From Ophthalmolycus amberensis (taxonomy: Eukaryota > Chordata > Actinopteri > Perciformes > Zoarcidae): DNA of 64,000 bases. The notes under the pieces were generated by a model. It did no database searches. It was not told where the DNA came from and saw only the letters and a program-made list of their open reading frames with translations. The stretch spans positions 1,731,501-1,795,500 of the forward strand of contig JAFEUB010001120.1 of NCBI GenBank assembly GCA_024529925.1, read 5' to 3'. This document shows positions 46,572-58,577 of this stretch, piece by piece (the first letter of the stretch is position 1; each line of letters begins with the position of its first letter). Both the position numbers and the translations under genes were made by a program.

Positions 46572-49500
46572 TGTGTAGAAAAGCGTGACATCAAGTGGTG
46601 AAAATGCAAGATGGCGTGCAATTTTAGCTTCTTTAACACATGCCATGTTGTTTTTCAGTGCTTTGGCAAATGTTCATCTCTTAACTATATATTTGGATGG
46701 TGCGAACCGATCACTTGTCATGTGTTCAGGAATACGTATTCCAGTCAAGTCTTCACTTGCAGGAACATACTGAAGATGGATAGGCAAAACAAGGTAGAAA
46801 CATGCACAAGGTATAAATATATTATTTCTTCTTAGTCATTGCTTTTGAATGCTTGTTGGAATATCACGTGGATATTTGAAGTGTATTTTATATTGTAGCA
46901 TGTCTTCGCTTAACGTGTAAGTGCTGCATCCTGCCCCATTCATGAACTCCTGTGCACCCTCACACCGGGAGCATCAGTCATCATGTTTAATTATCAAAGA
47001 AGGCAGAACAGCGGGTTCCAGTTTAAAGCTGGTGAATCTTTGTTCTTCCAACTTTTGGTATTGTTAATAAATCCAACAATGTGTTTCAACCATGTGTCTG
47101 TCTCTCAATATTTTAAATTCTGTGACAAGTCAGCCTCAAGCCCACTGGTTATTATTGAAGATTCAAATGTTAAAAATGTAATGTATGCATCAAAAACAGC
47201 TAAATCATTTTCGAATGGCCCGGTAACCAGCAACTCAAAGTTCAGCCAGCGAGCTCTAATGGTATCATTGGATCAGCGAAGTCATCCAAGATCAACTAGT
47301 GCTGAGCTAACAGTGCTGAGAGACCTAACAGTGTTTTCCTGAGGGAGAACCAGGGGATGGGAGCTATGCTTCCACGCAACGCTGTCGGTCGGGACATCGT
47401 CATCAGCTTTAAGTATGAGAGCAAGGCGGCCGTGAGCTAGCCAGTGATATAAAATAAAATTGCGATTGGCAGGCCGGCTATGTCAACAAAGCAAGGAAAA
47501 GCTTGGATATCAACACACACAGAGAGAAAGTAACTTCCCTCTCTGCTCAGGTGAACATTACTCCACTATATCTGTTGTTTGCTGCTGTAATAATGTACAG
47601 AATTGATTCGTCTGAGTATTAAATGCTCCACAAAAGACGCAACATGAATCAGAAGGCACAGAAGAAACAGATCCAGGGTTGAACTGGGAAGGCGGCCAGA
47701 CGGCATACTGCAGTAAAATGAGAGGTTTTCGAAAGGGAATCTGGTGCTCGGAAACACTACCACCTTTCTCCACAGGGACCGCCAAAATCAACACACAATT
47801 AAAGTACCTCATAGCAGCTTTAAAATCTGCAATTATTAGTAAGGAATGAAGCCGTTGGCAGTCTGAGAAAGGAGGTATTGAAGAGTACTACCTTTAGCTC
47901 AGGAAAATACGAAAACTTTATTAAAAGGAAGAGAATGACATCGATTGGCTAAAAATGGGAAATCCAGTTTCTCTCCACGTGCGATAGAGCACACATGTCC
48001 TCCACTTTCGGATTTGTAACAGGTAGTCAGCCAGATGGACGGATGGATGGAAGGATGGAGAGATTGATATGTAAGATCTCGTCTCTACAGCTCATTTCCT
48101 TTCTCTGTCTCACTCCATCACTCTCTCTGAGATCCTGAGGCCTTAGCCTCATGTGCTCTGATGGTAGAGGTTACCATGGCAACGCTGTGCTCTTGTGGCC
48201 CTCAATGTAGGCACACGCACACACACACACACTCACACACGCACACTCTTTACTCTCTCCCTCGGTCTCTCTCCATCTCTTCATGCATACATATTCGGAG
48301 CTACAGGTGCCCCCAAAAGTATATCATCCTTCCTGGTTTTGATTGACACACTCGTGGGGCAGCGGATCACAATTAGTGATGGTGCTAATTTCCCACAATG
48401 CCCTGCAGCCACTGGGCACCCACTGCGCCCGCAGCCAACTCATCAATATTCATGAGCCATCTGATGAATATGCAGATAGAGAGAAACGCGGCGGTGTCCA
48501 GGTGAACAACCGCAGCTCGCCAATCAGAGGCCGCCGTGTGTTCTCGACTTCCACGGGTGGGAGACGTCGCAGGAAATGGCAACTCAGGGCATCAAAGGCA
48601 ACTCATCATAATTATGATTCTAATGAATGCATTAAATCTTGATCATAAACAATGAGATCTAAATTGAGATTTACCATAATTTCACAAATAAAACTAAATC
48701 CTAGGTTTAATTCACTGATTTCTATAATCCTGATATTGAACTCCCTTTTGTACTCTTTGTCGTTCTAAATATAAACCAAATTCTAATGTTTTAACCTCAT
48801 ATAAAACAAATGTTATCCTAAACTTAACCCATTATTCTAATAAATTATAACATGTATTATACAATACTTCTAATCTCAAACTCTTGAGCTGGAAAGCTCA
48901 CTTGTACTGTAATCCTAACCTTAATTGGATTATAAATTCTTATTAATTTCATGGACTATAAACCTGCTACATTGGATTTCAATGTTAATCCTGATTCGAA
49001 CCTCATGGTTTTATGAACCTTCCTTTGTTATAGATCGTATATGTTGATTTTAACTACATGAAATAAGGAATACAAATCATAATCGTGTCATGATGACATG
49101 TGTAGATAAACATAACCAGATGCTGGTGGGGCTTATATATGAGCCAACATTATCTCACAGATATTAATATCGCCATATACAGTATATATCCACTGATAAG
49201 TAACAAGACATTGCAGTTCAGAAATACCAAATAATTTGATATTTCAGACATTTAAAAAGGGCATCGGCTGATATATACCCTTATGAAATGATATTAGTTT
49301 GACAATCTGTAAGCAGGATATCTGAAAAAACAGCTTTCAATACAAGTTGGTTGACAGATTTCACCCAAGGCACAATAGAGTCAATTTCAGTGATGAACTT
49401 GATCTAGAATTTCAACAATTTTTTGCTAAAGTACAACACTAACAGAGCTTTTAAGTCCTAAGGGGTTGTTTACAGAGTCAAGGAATCAAACTCACTCTAA

Positions 49501-49717
49501 CGAACTGAGGTGACAAGAATGACATCTGTGGGCGGCGTGATATATTTTCTTGTTTACACAAAGTTGGTATCAGCCTCTTGTTAAACCAACCGGCCTTAAT
49601 TGTTGGAGGTTGAGTTCAAGAATATTTACGAGTAAATGTAGTCTACTAACCCTGCAACAGCATCTGCCTTGTTATTGCTCTATCGTATGAAAGTGTTTTT
49701 GGTGTTCAAACATATAA

Positions 49718-49720
<3 letters not shown>

Positions 49721-49771
<51 letters not shown>
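49721..49771. repeat. (CA)n microsatellite
   Basis: About 25 CA units. Confidence 0.95.
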
Positions 49772-49772
<1 letters not shown>

Positions 49773-51332
49773 AAGCCACACTGGGAGCTGCTCTGCTGCA
49801 GATCTGGGAGAAAAAAAACCAAAGCGGACAGATCAGAGCGGAGAGATAATCAACTCTGAGTTCTGAGGAAAAAGCTTTTCGCTCCTTCCTTCCACTTCCT
49901 TTACTCTCTCATCTCAATACCATCCTTCACCACCACCCCCTCCCTCCCTCCTCCATCCCCCATCTGTGTGGAGCTCAGTGCGGCGGCTGGTGATGCTGGC
50001 ACAAACAGACCCAGTCCAGGGTTCGAATGGACAAACCGACAGCCGGCGTCGCTCAGGACCCCGCCGCACTGCTCTGAGATGGGGCTCACGTCGAGGCAGC
50101 GCTCCGGTGCAGAGTTCAGCTAAACCAGAAGGTTTATTAGGTGTGTGTGCATGTGTGTGTGTGTGCGTGTAGGTGTTATTGAGAAGCATGGCTTTCCCCA
50201 GAGAGATCCTCCATTAATTGTGAAGTGAAGGAGCCTGAGGGCGACACCAGGGACCTCCATTAAACACAGACAGGCAACTGACAACCTCTCGCTCTCTCTC
50301 CCCACTTTCTTTTTCCATCACCCCCCATCCCCTCCCTCGTTTATCCTCTAAAATTCAAATTCACATTCAAATTTAAACAAGGTTCATTGCCATGAAAGGA
50401 GCAAAGCTAATGTTGACAAAGCAATAACAGCACACAAAAGAAAATAGCTTGGTTGATTCTGGGAGGCTGGAAGGAAGGAATGTATCACCTAAATGTGGCA
50501 TGCATGCATAAGATATCTGCTTTTTCTTTTTTGCAAATTTCAAGCAGTGATTACCTTTGTTAAACGAGCTTTTGTTGTGCAGGAATCTAACTCTGTTATT
50601 TTGTCTGATTCTATCAGATGAGGTCGACTCAGGTTTCTAATTTCCTCTGCCACACACACCTCAGACATGTACACCTCAAGAGTGAGGCCCCAATTATACT
50701 TTCAAAACATCTCTCTCTGCTTTAACTGGCTTTTCATTGCTCATATTTGTCTCGTTCCACACTACGGCTAGCAAGTCTGCAGTCGGTGGAGATAAACTTT
50801 GTCTCCTCAGAAGCAAGTTGAAACTTACTAATGGTGTTGGTTCTGTCCTCGGAGCCTGCCCGTACTATGGGTGCTTTTTGTAGCTGGGCTGTGAGTCCCT
50901 TATGAACTTATTTCCAGAGCAGTGTAATTATTGCAGGTACAACGCCTCAGGATGAGAACCTGATTCCCAACAGGATCTGTCTGGACTCCTGAATAAGCCC
51001 ATATTGAGATCTTCTCCAAACTGCCAGTCAGCAGCTAGATCTTCACCAGAGGAAGCTTTCCCTTGTCCCCTGGTGAATCCGCAGCCTCTAAAAGTACGAT
51101 GGCCACTCTGAATATAAAGATACTTTTGAAATGGCCAGCAATTATCTGTCATTCCTCTCATTTTTTATCATCTTTCAGGTGTTTTATTTCTTTCTTCCAC
51201 CTGTGTGTGTGAGTGCGCCCTCGTGTGTTTGTCTGAGCAGTGAGGGTCACCAGCCACTAGAGGGAGCACCAGTAGTATGGAAAAGGCTCACATAATGTCA
51301 GTCCTAGCTCACTCCCTCCATGTCTTTGACCA

Positions 51333-51333
<1 letters not shown>

Positions 51334-51390
<57 letters not shown>
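51334..51390. repeat. (CA)n microsatellite
   Basis: About 28 CA units. A second CA tract with G interruptions lies at 51551-51596 and a GT tract at 51633-51658. Confidence 0.95.
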
Positions 51391-51391
<1 letters not shown>

Positions 51392-51540
51392 CACATAAAG
51401 TACAGTATATGTACATACTGCTGTAGGCAAATACCAATGAACCTAATGGAGTCCACCTTAACTCTCATTATCAATGAACCTGCCGGGGAAGCACTGATGT
51501 GCATTTTATTCACGTGCACAAACATGCACGTGCACCCACT

Positions 51541-51580
<40 letters not shown>

Positions 51581-52555
51581 CACACACACACACGTACACA
51601 TACGCTATAGCAGATGTTAAGGATTAGTGTGTGTGTATGGGTGTGTGTGTGTGTGTGCGTAGCCTCAGGCAATGTTCAACAATGCATTATTCCTGAGTGC
51701 ACCAGTTAAGAGGGGCACTCCGTCTCCATGGCAACCACCCCGGCTCTGATGTAAACATAGGGGTAGTTGAACGTCAGCCCCAATAAAGTGGAAGACTTGC
51801 CCCTTAGATTACAGACAGCGAAAGACAAAGTGTAAGGATGTCACCGTTTCTGTTCAAGAAGTGTGAGCGCTGTCTGTTTGGGTAAAGTGAAGGTCAATTG
51901 ATCACATCATGAATACATATTTTCTCCTCATTTTCATCCAAACTCAAGCACCGTGAACATCAGCTCAAAATGAAGCTGAAGAGCAATTTTGGGAAAATGA
52001 AGGGCACATGAACCGCTTCTGAAAGATTAACATATTCTTTTAATCTAAGCGTGGTTAACTGAAAGTTTGCTCATAGCATCCTGAAAATCTTGATCTTTAA
52101 TCTTAGATGTAATTAGAAAAAAAAGAAGAAAAAATCAACAAAGCCACCTACTCCGTGGCTAACATCTGAGGAAACCCTGCTTTGTTATACAATGCAGACT
52201 GCTGCCAACTTTTGGTAGCCCGCAGAGAAGAATGGTGGATTTCTGGAGAGATTAGTATAATCACTGGAGTCCCACAGGGGCTAAATATAGGTCGACCAGA
52301 AGCAGAGAACCTAAGCTAAGAGAGGAGAAGGTACCGGTGGCCACGGGCAATATTTTGAGGCAATGTTGCAGGGCAACTGTGACCAACAGTGTGTTTTTTC
52401 ATTGTACGTCTTTTCCTTGAGCCCACTGATCAGCTGTGATCGGACTAAATCTGCCCTTTTTGTCATCCGCAGTCTGTTAACGCTGTCCACATTCATGAAA
52501 CACATATCGTTCATATCACTGTAAAATGCTGATTGTTGCAGGTTCATCATCATGC

Positions 52556-53271
52556 GATGGCTCGCTTACACTTTCTATGACGCCCATATCTATAATCCAT
52601 TATAATCATTATTATACTGCATTATAATCTGCATATGGTACTTTATAATAAAATATAGTTATAAGCACTCATAAATGATCATACTGCTTTATAGCAATAA
52701 TCATAACACATTATAAAGCATTTTTTAATGCCTTATAAGGTCAAGTATCATCATACTGTTCAGTAAATTTCCCCGCTGCGGGACTAATAAAGGATTATCT
52801 TATCTCTTATCTTATCTTACTTCATAACTGCTGGTCACTCACTGACATTTTTTAAGTATCATAGTGTGTTATAATTCCCAGAGTACATTATAATTACTGG
52901 TATAATTTATTTTAGCCTGGTTAGAAGTGGTCATTGTTTGCTTTAAGTAAATAAAACAAATATTTTACAACTGTGTTGTTCTTGCATAGATTTAATGATA
53001 TTTTTTCACTTTACTTGAAGCAAGAAATGACAACTTAGAGTATCTTATAATCACATTGTAATGCATTATAAGAGTGATCATATTGCATTACAACAATGGG
53101 AATCATAATATGATCCTTGCCAAAATCATTATGGTTAATTCTATAATATAGAATATTTATGAGTGCTTAGATCTTTAATTATATAGCGCAATAGGCAGAT
53201 TATAACACATTATTAATATGTTTATAATGAATTATTGACATGGGCTTCATAGCAAATGTTACTGAGCCATC
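52556..53271. mobile_element. MITE-like element with long imperfect terminal inverted repeats
   Basis: The left end reads GATGGCTCGCTTACACTTTC, then TATGACGCCCATATC. The reverse complement of the right end reads GATGGCTCAGTAACATTTGC, then TATGAAGCCCATGTC. Both continue into TATAATCCATTATAA-like sequence, so the inverted ends run about 50 bp at roughly 80 percent. The interior is built of CATTATAA-like motifs. No coding capacity and no clear target duplication were found. A LINE tail sits inside at 52761-52820. Confidence 0.75.
52761..52820 (+). mobile_element. LINE 3' tail (Rex/CR1-like) nested in the MITE
   Basis: AAATTTCCCCGCTGCGGGAC, then TAATAAAGGATTATCTTATC and further CTTAT repeats. 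This is the typical 3' end and terminal microsatellite of a fish CR1/Rex-type LINE, 5'-truncated to the tail. Confidence 0.75.
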
Positions 53272-54569
53272 AGTTGTGCTAATGATTCTAAGCTGGAGGG
53301 AAACCTTCACCTCATCACTTGTGCATTGGCTTCTCCCAGATTCATTTGAACGCAACAGAATGTGTAATCCTAAAGTGTAGATGAGTCTTTCTGCAGGATA
53401 GTAGTAGCATTAATTCTCGTCTGGAAAAAGGGGAGATAAATATTGAATGGTATTGTGTCATCTATTCATATTACACTATCACATTCAGTAAAATCATACA
53501 ACACGATATCATTTTGGCACATTTGTATTGCACTGTACCACTTTGTATCATTTGTCGTACCATCAGTTCTGCTGCACTAATTGTACAGTGTTGTGAAGTG
53601 TTGAATCATACTTTGAATTATGTTGCTTGTACCAAGACTTTACTCTTTTTTGCTGTTTTTCTTGTGAATTATTGACTAATTTTGCTTCCTCTTAACATTT
53701 TGCCTTTATATCAATAAAAAACAACTGGTCACAACGGGCATGCGATCGACGACGTCAGAATCAGCCATTGCTTCATTTTAAAGGGTCACATGCCAGATCA
53801 GGTCACATGCATTATTCTTTATTGGTCAAATAATATCATATTTGAGCCTGTAGTTACTCAGTAACAGTCAGCAATGAGTAATTAAAGGTCCAGTGTGCTG
53901 CATTTTGGAGAATCTATTGGCAGAAATGTGATATTATATTCATAACCATGTTGTTATCAGTGTATAATCACAGGAAACTAAGAATTGTTGTATTTTTGTT
54001 AGCTCAGAATGAGCCCTTTATTCATTATAGCCTAACATTATAGCAAAGCAAAGCAGAGCATAACAAAGCTTTGTTTGTGTCCATAGATGATGACACTAAC
54101 AAATAAAACAACAGAATGCACCACATGATAAAGCTAATATAACAGGAGAACAGTTTTATTTTCACTCGTTCAACAACAGCTTACGATAATAGAAAAAAAT
54201 AAGAGATATAATCTTGTTCCCCTCGGAAACAAACAGACGAGTGTTGAGTCAAACCAACTACACCCAGCGTGTCATGTCCACCACCTCATCCAGGCAGAGC
54301 CATTATTGTCTGGAAGCCACACAAGCAGAAAGGTAGGGGCGACGGGGGTTATAATGCTCTTGAGTGTGTTTATAAGTGTGTGTGTGTGGATCCCAAACTC
54401 TCCCTCCATTGGAATGGGTTCTCGTGTGTGTGTGTGTGTGTGTGTGTATCTGACAGCTCAGATGAGGACTGGCTGCAGGCAGCTGCTTTGCTCGAGGCCA
54501 CATTCAGTTCCGTCGCACTGCATTAGTCCCCAACCAACCTGTCACCCCTAGCAAGAGAGTGATAGCACG

Positions 54570-54572
<3 letters not shown>

Positions 54573-54610
<38 letters not shown>
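54573..54610. repeat. (CA)n microsatellite
   Basis: About 19 CA units. Confidence 0.93.
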
Positions 54611-54611
<1 letters not shown>

Positions 54612-55290
54612 ACGCTACTAAACACATTTACACACTTTCATCAATCACCGGTTTCCCATGTGTGCAAAAAGCACATAACAAAAGCAGAAAACACGCCGAC
54701 CCATGCAAAGTAAACATAAAGCAAAGATTATTCCCCACTTCATTTTGCGCTGATTGTACATGGTGGCTAGCCGCGGCTTCCTGAGTTTGGGGGGGTTAAT
54801 CAGAGAGACTATAGCTAAAGTGCAATGTGTGAGTGTGTGTATTTGTGTGTGTGTGTGTGTGTGTGTGCAGTCCGTCAGTGCTGATATGCTAGTGAGGGGG
54901 ACTAACCGGAGTTGAGTGGAGTCTTTTGTAGCGCAGGCGAGGCCCTCAGGCACAGCCCCAGACCTAGATCCCCCCACCACCACCAGCAGCCACACATCGC
55001 ACACACACACACACACAGACACACACGGATAAGCACACACGCACACACACACACACCGCATGCATATGCCCTCGGCCGTCGTGCTGTAGATCTGATGTGA
55101 CAACTACAGTGGGGCAGACTTTCCCACCATCACCCTGCGTTTCGACGGGATGTGACCGCGAATGTGTGTGTGTGTGCAATGGCGGTGGGGTGGGGTTAGC
55201 TGAGGGGTGCCATAATGAGTCTTGGTTTGGTGGGACAGATGTTGGGATTCGGAGGGCATCGGTTGAGACAAGGAAGTGATGGTTCATTAG

Positions 55291-55296
55291 TATGAG

Positions 55297-55344
<48 letters not shown>

Positions 55345-55388
55345 AGCCTGTCTGCTTCCTCGTGTTTTTCTGTCTCTATCACTGCCTT

Positions 55389-55426
<38 letters not shown>

Positions 55427-55447
55427 TCTCTCTCCCTCCCTCTCTCT
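55291..55447. repeat. Paired (CT)n microsatellites
   Basis: CT runs at 55291-55341 and 55389-55447, the second with CCCT interruptions. Confidence 0.93.
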
Positions 55448-57089
55448 GGTATGGTTTCCTGTGCCCGGAGCCACTGACAGAGGCAATTCTTCCCCACTCT
55501 GCTGCAATGGTGCATCTCTGATTAACTTTTAATGACTTCACTGTAACAGCCAGACACACACACACACACACACACACATGGAGGCCAACTCTGGCTGGAG
55601 ATGCAGGCTGGCTATGAGATGAATCGACCGAGAAGTTTGCACTTTGGCTCAGCCGGGGCTAATAGCCCGTAATGGAAGCGATATATCGGAGCAATCAGAT
55701 AGGACGGAGAGTTACAGCCTGTTTTCTTTTCTTTTTTTCTTCCTCTTGCCCTCAGTTGAGTGCAGGGTGGTTGGGCAACAGTGCTCAAGAAGTTACCTCA
55801 TAACTGCTGTGATCATGGATGAGGATCCAATCTTTGAATCTGGATCTCATTTTTAACCCTTGTGTTATTGCTCCTTCATGGTAGTGCTGATCTAAATGTG
55901 TGTTACATTCTTGGCGGAGCTAGACTGTAAACATGAGATATTAACTTGAGTCAGACATGAAGGGCCACAACATCAATTTTACATGTCGAAGTCAATTTAC
56001 TAGTCTCAAGGAGTTGTGTAACTGCATCTTCGGTTGGGAAACTACACATTATGAAGAGGAAGCCTGCGTTATAAACTTGTGGTGTGGAGTTCGAAAGATA
56101 TGGGTGTTTACTCGTGAAAGATGCTGTCTAGTTGCATCACAGCAAACAAACAAGAATATAGTTCTCTAGATAGTTTAAACAAAGACTGAGCATTACAACC
56201 TTCATGACAGTAGGGTTTACTGCAGGACTGTTGTATCAGACTGCGTTAGTTCAAATGACAACTGAGTGTATGTTACGCTGAGTAATACTTCAGTCATTGT
56301 ACGGACTTAATTTATTGATAAAAGAAGCTAAAACTGATTGATGGAACTGGGCCGAAGCTCAGTGTTGACTGAATGAGGTACATACTCTTAAAACCATCAT
56401 CATTATACGTGTCTACTTATATCTGCTCTGTTTTTCTTGTACTTTATCAGTCAGTCACATGCAGAGAATCCACATCTGTGAAAAACATTTTCATTTGGTT
56501 TGTTTCCTCCTCGGGGCGGAACATAAAAATGATCGTAAATCCCACATAAAAGAATAAAAGAATACAAATAAAACCAATGCTCGGACGGCCATTAAAATGA
56601 AATGTCTTTATGAAGTGTGGCGTGCCTGTCTCCGTTGCCGCTGCGTGTATACCTGCTGAATAGGCAGGCGAGTGTTGTCAGGGATATTGATGAGTTCAGC
56701 CATTTTGTTTTTTCTCCGGGCAAAACTCTCTCTTTCATGTTTCTGATCAGAAAGAAGGAAAACAGTTATGAATTAAACATGCGGGCGAAATACCTCTGCC
56801 AAATCCATACCTTACTGCGTTTCCAACAATGTTTTTTGAAGTCGGCTTTTTCTTATCATACTCCTCCCTGCCTCATCGGGATACTCTTTAGGCTGCTCTG
56901 TCTACTTTAATTCATTCCACATTTACTTTCTACAACTCGCCGAGCCGCTATCAATGTGTAAATGTATTAGGCTTCTTTCATGTAACAGGTCGTTTTCACT
57001 TCAGCCCTGCTGTGGGAACTGCCTCATGGAAACAATATTTGCATTTCTGGTCCTCAGGTACATTTTCAGAAATAGAGTTGACAAAACTT

Positions 57090-57233
57090 AATCTCACCAC
57101 GGGGTCCCAGGTTTAGGAGCTCTTCTGGAGCTTCCCATTGAATCCACGTTGGCTTAGAGTTGAGTTTCAGAGTTTGTTCTTGACTTCTTGAATCTCACCT
57201 CAAGGTCCAATCTCAGCAGCCGTTCTGGAGCTT
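57090..57233. repeat. Imperfect direct repeat, period 101 bp
   Basis: The copy at 57090-57133 (AATCTCACC ... TTCTGGAGCTT) and the copy at 57191-57233 (AATCTCACC ... TTCTGGAGCTT) share both ends and diverge in the middle. The unit may be part of a dispersed element. Confidence 0.6.
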
Positions 57234-58450
57234 TTGATCATATGACACAGTGTTCCTCAGAAGATGGAGGTCAGAGTTGGAGGTGATGGAGTTTAGAAGT
57301 TACTAGTGAAGGTTTTATAATCATTTTTGCTAGATGATGTTTATCATTCTTTTCTCTCCCAGTTTGATCAATATTGACATTTTAATTGGAAGTGATCAGC
57401 TGGATTTAAAAAGAATACATATATATATATCTATATATATATATATAAATATCTCCAGAAGCCAAGGAAAACTTTCCACAGTGATTTAAAGCAGAGAATT
57501 AATGCAAGACACAAATCAAAAGTCAACTCAGGCAGCACTATTGACTGATGTTAGGAAGATATTTAGGTCCTGAGTTACTAATGGATGCAGATTCAAGCTG
57601 TGAAAAACTACAGGTGCATTTTTACATTTCTAAGAATTTCACAAGTTTGCTGAGCTCGAAAATTGCCATTGCCATCGTCGGACAGGACACTGGTATTGGA
57701 CCATCCTAGATTATGTCCAATGCCAGCAGTTACAAAAAGAACACAGTATCTGTGCATGGCAAGTTGGCAACTATGGTTGAGATTGGTTAAAGATCACGGT
57801 GATGTCAGGATACAATAGATAGTGTTATAGAGGAACCGCAAAGCTGGGAAAGATTCTAATGCAAAGAAACGTTACTTTTGGATTGTTACACGACACGACT
57901 TCCAGTCCTCTGCATGAAAAGTTGAGATAGAATGGAATGGATTAACATTGACGATTGATTAATTATTGATTTTACTGGGAAAAAATGGATGCACCTCTCT
58001 CAGTAGATATCTATCAAGTATTCAGCCAAGCCATAGCATGAATAGTATCTTATATCTGAAAATGTATCAAAGCAAGTTTGGGGTCTTGTAGCAGAGTAGT
58101 GTGGGTGTCAGGTAGGAAAGGTCCCTTATCAGAACTGAGCTTCGGGCCTCAGGGAGGTCAGGGCCCGCTCTGATGTTTGCTCTGGATGCAAATAGTGCGC
58201 GATACAGAATAATCCAATATGAACACATTTTGTGGAGTTGAGCAGACACAATGATATCCCATCTCAGCATTTCACTGCACTGTATGGATCTCCCTCTTAT
58301 CAAACGGGACAGTGTGTTCAATAGTCTCTAGTGTGGAGTGGCATATTGCACACACTGCTTTTCTTTGAATTGTCAGATAAGTCAATCCCTCTTCTTCCTT
58401 TCTCCCTCCATCACCTCTCTCCGCTAATCAGGATGATCACCTGTCACATC

Positions 58451-58452
<2 letters not shown>

Positions 58453-58494
<42 letters not shown>
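58453..58494. repeat. (CA)n microsatellite
   Basis: About 21 CA units. A (GT)n tract follows at 58546-58574. Confidence 0.95.
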
Positions 58495-58496
<2 letters not shown>

Positions 58497-58541
58497 TTCC
58501 TCCAAGGCCACCGTTGTCATTGGTTATGCAAAGTGTGTTTG

Positions 58542-58577
<36 letters not shown>

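Larger units (their letters stand above)
41001..46700. other. Upstream intergenic DNA, part 2
   Basis: No gene was recognised. It contains a low-repeat block at 41680-41950 (see findings), a poly-C run near 42055-42071, CA/GT tracts at 43009-43081 and 43233-43262, a LINE tail at 44571-44715 and a dense microsatellite cluster at 45640-46570. Confidence 0.65.
46701..52550. other. Upstream intergenic DNA, part 3
   Basis: No gene was recognised. A 119-codon open frame at 46983-47342 has no known domain. Positions 47340-47800 look like a dispersed repeat. Positions 48370-48500 hold POU-like motifs. Positions 48650-49030 are a degenerate TAATCCTAA-like low-complexity stretch. (CA)n tracts lie at 49721, 51334 and 51551. 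Confidence 0.6.

Noticed and set aside
48650..49030. Interstitial telomere-like CCTAA sequence
   Set aside because: The TAATCCTAA and CCTAACC-like words are scattered and degenerate with no tandem TTAGGG array; better read as low-complexity AT-rich DNA.
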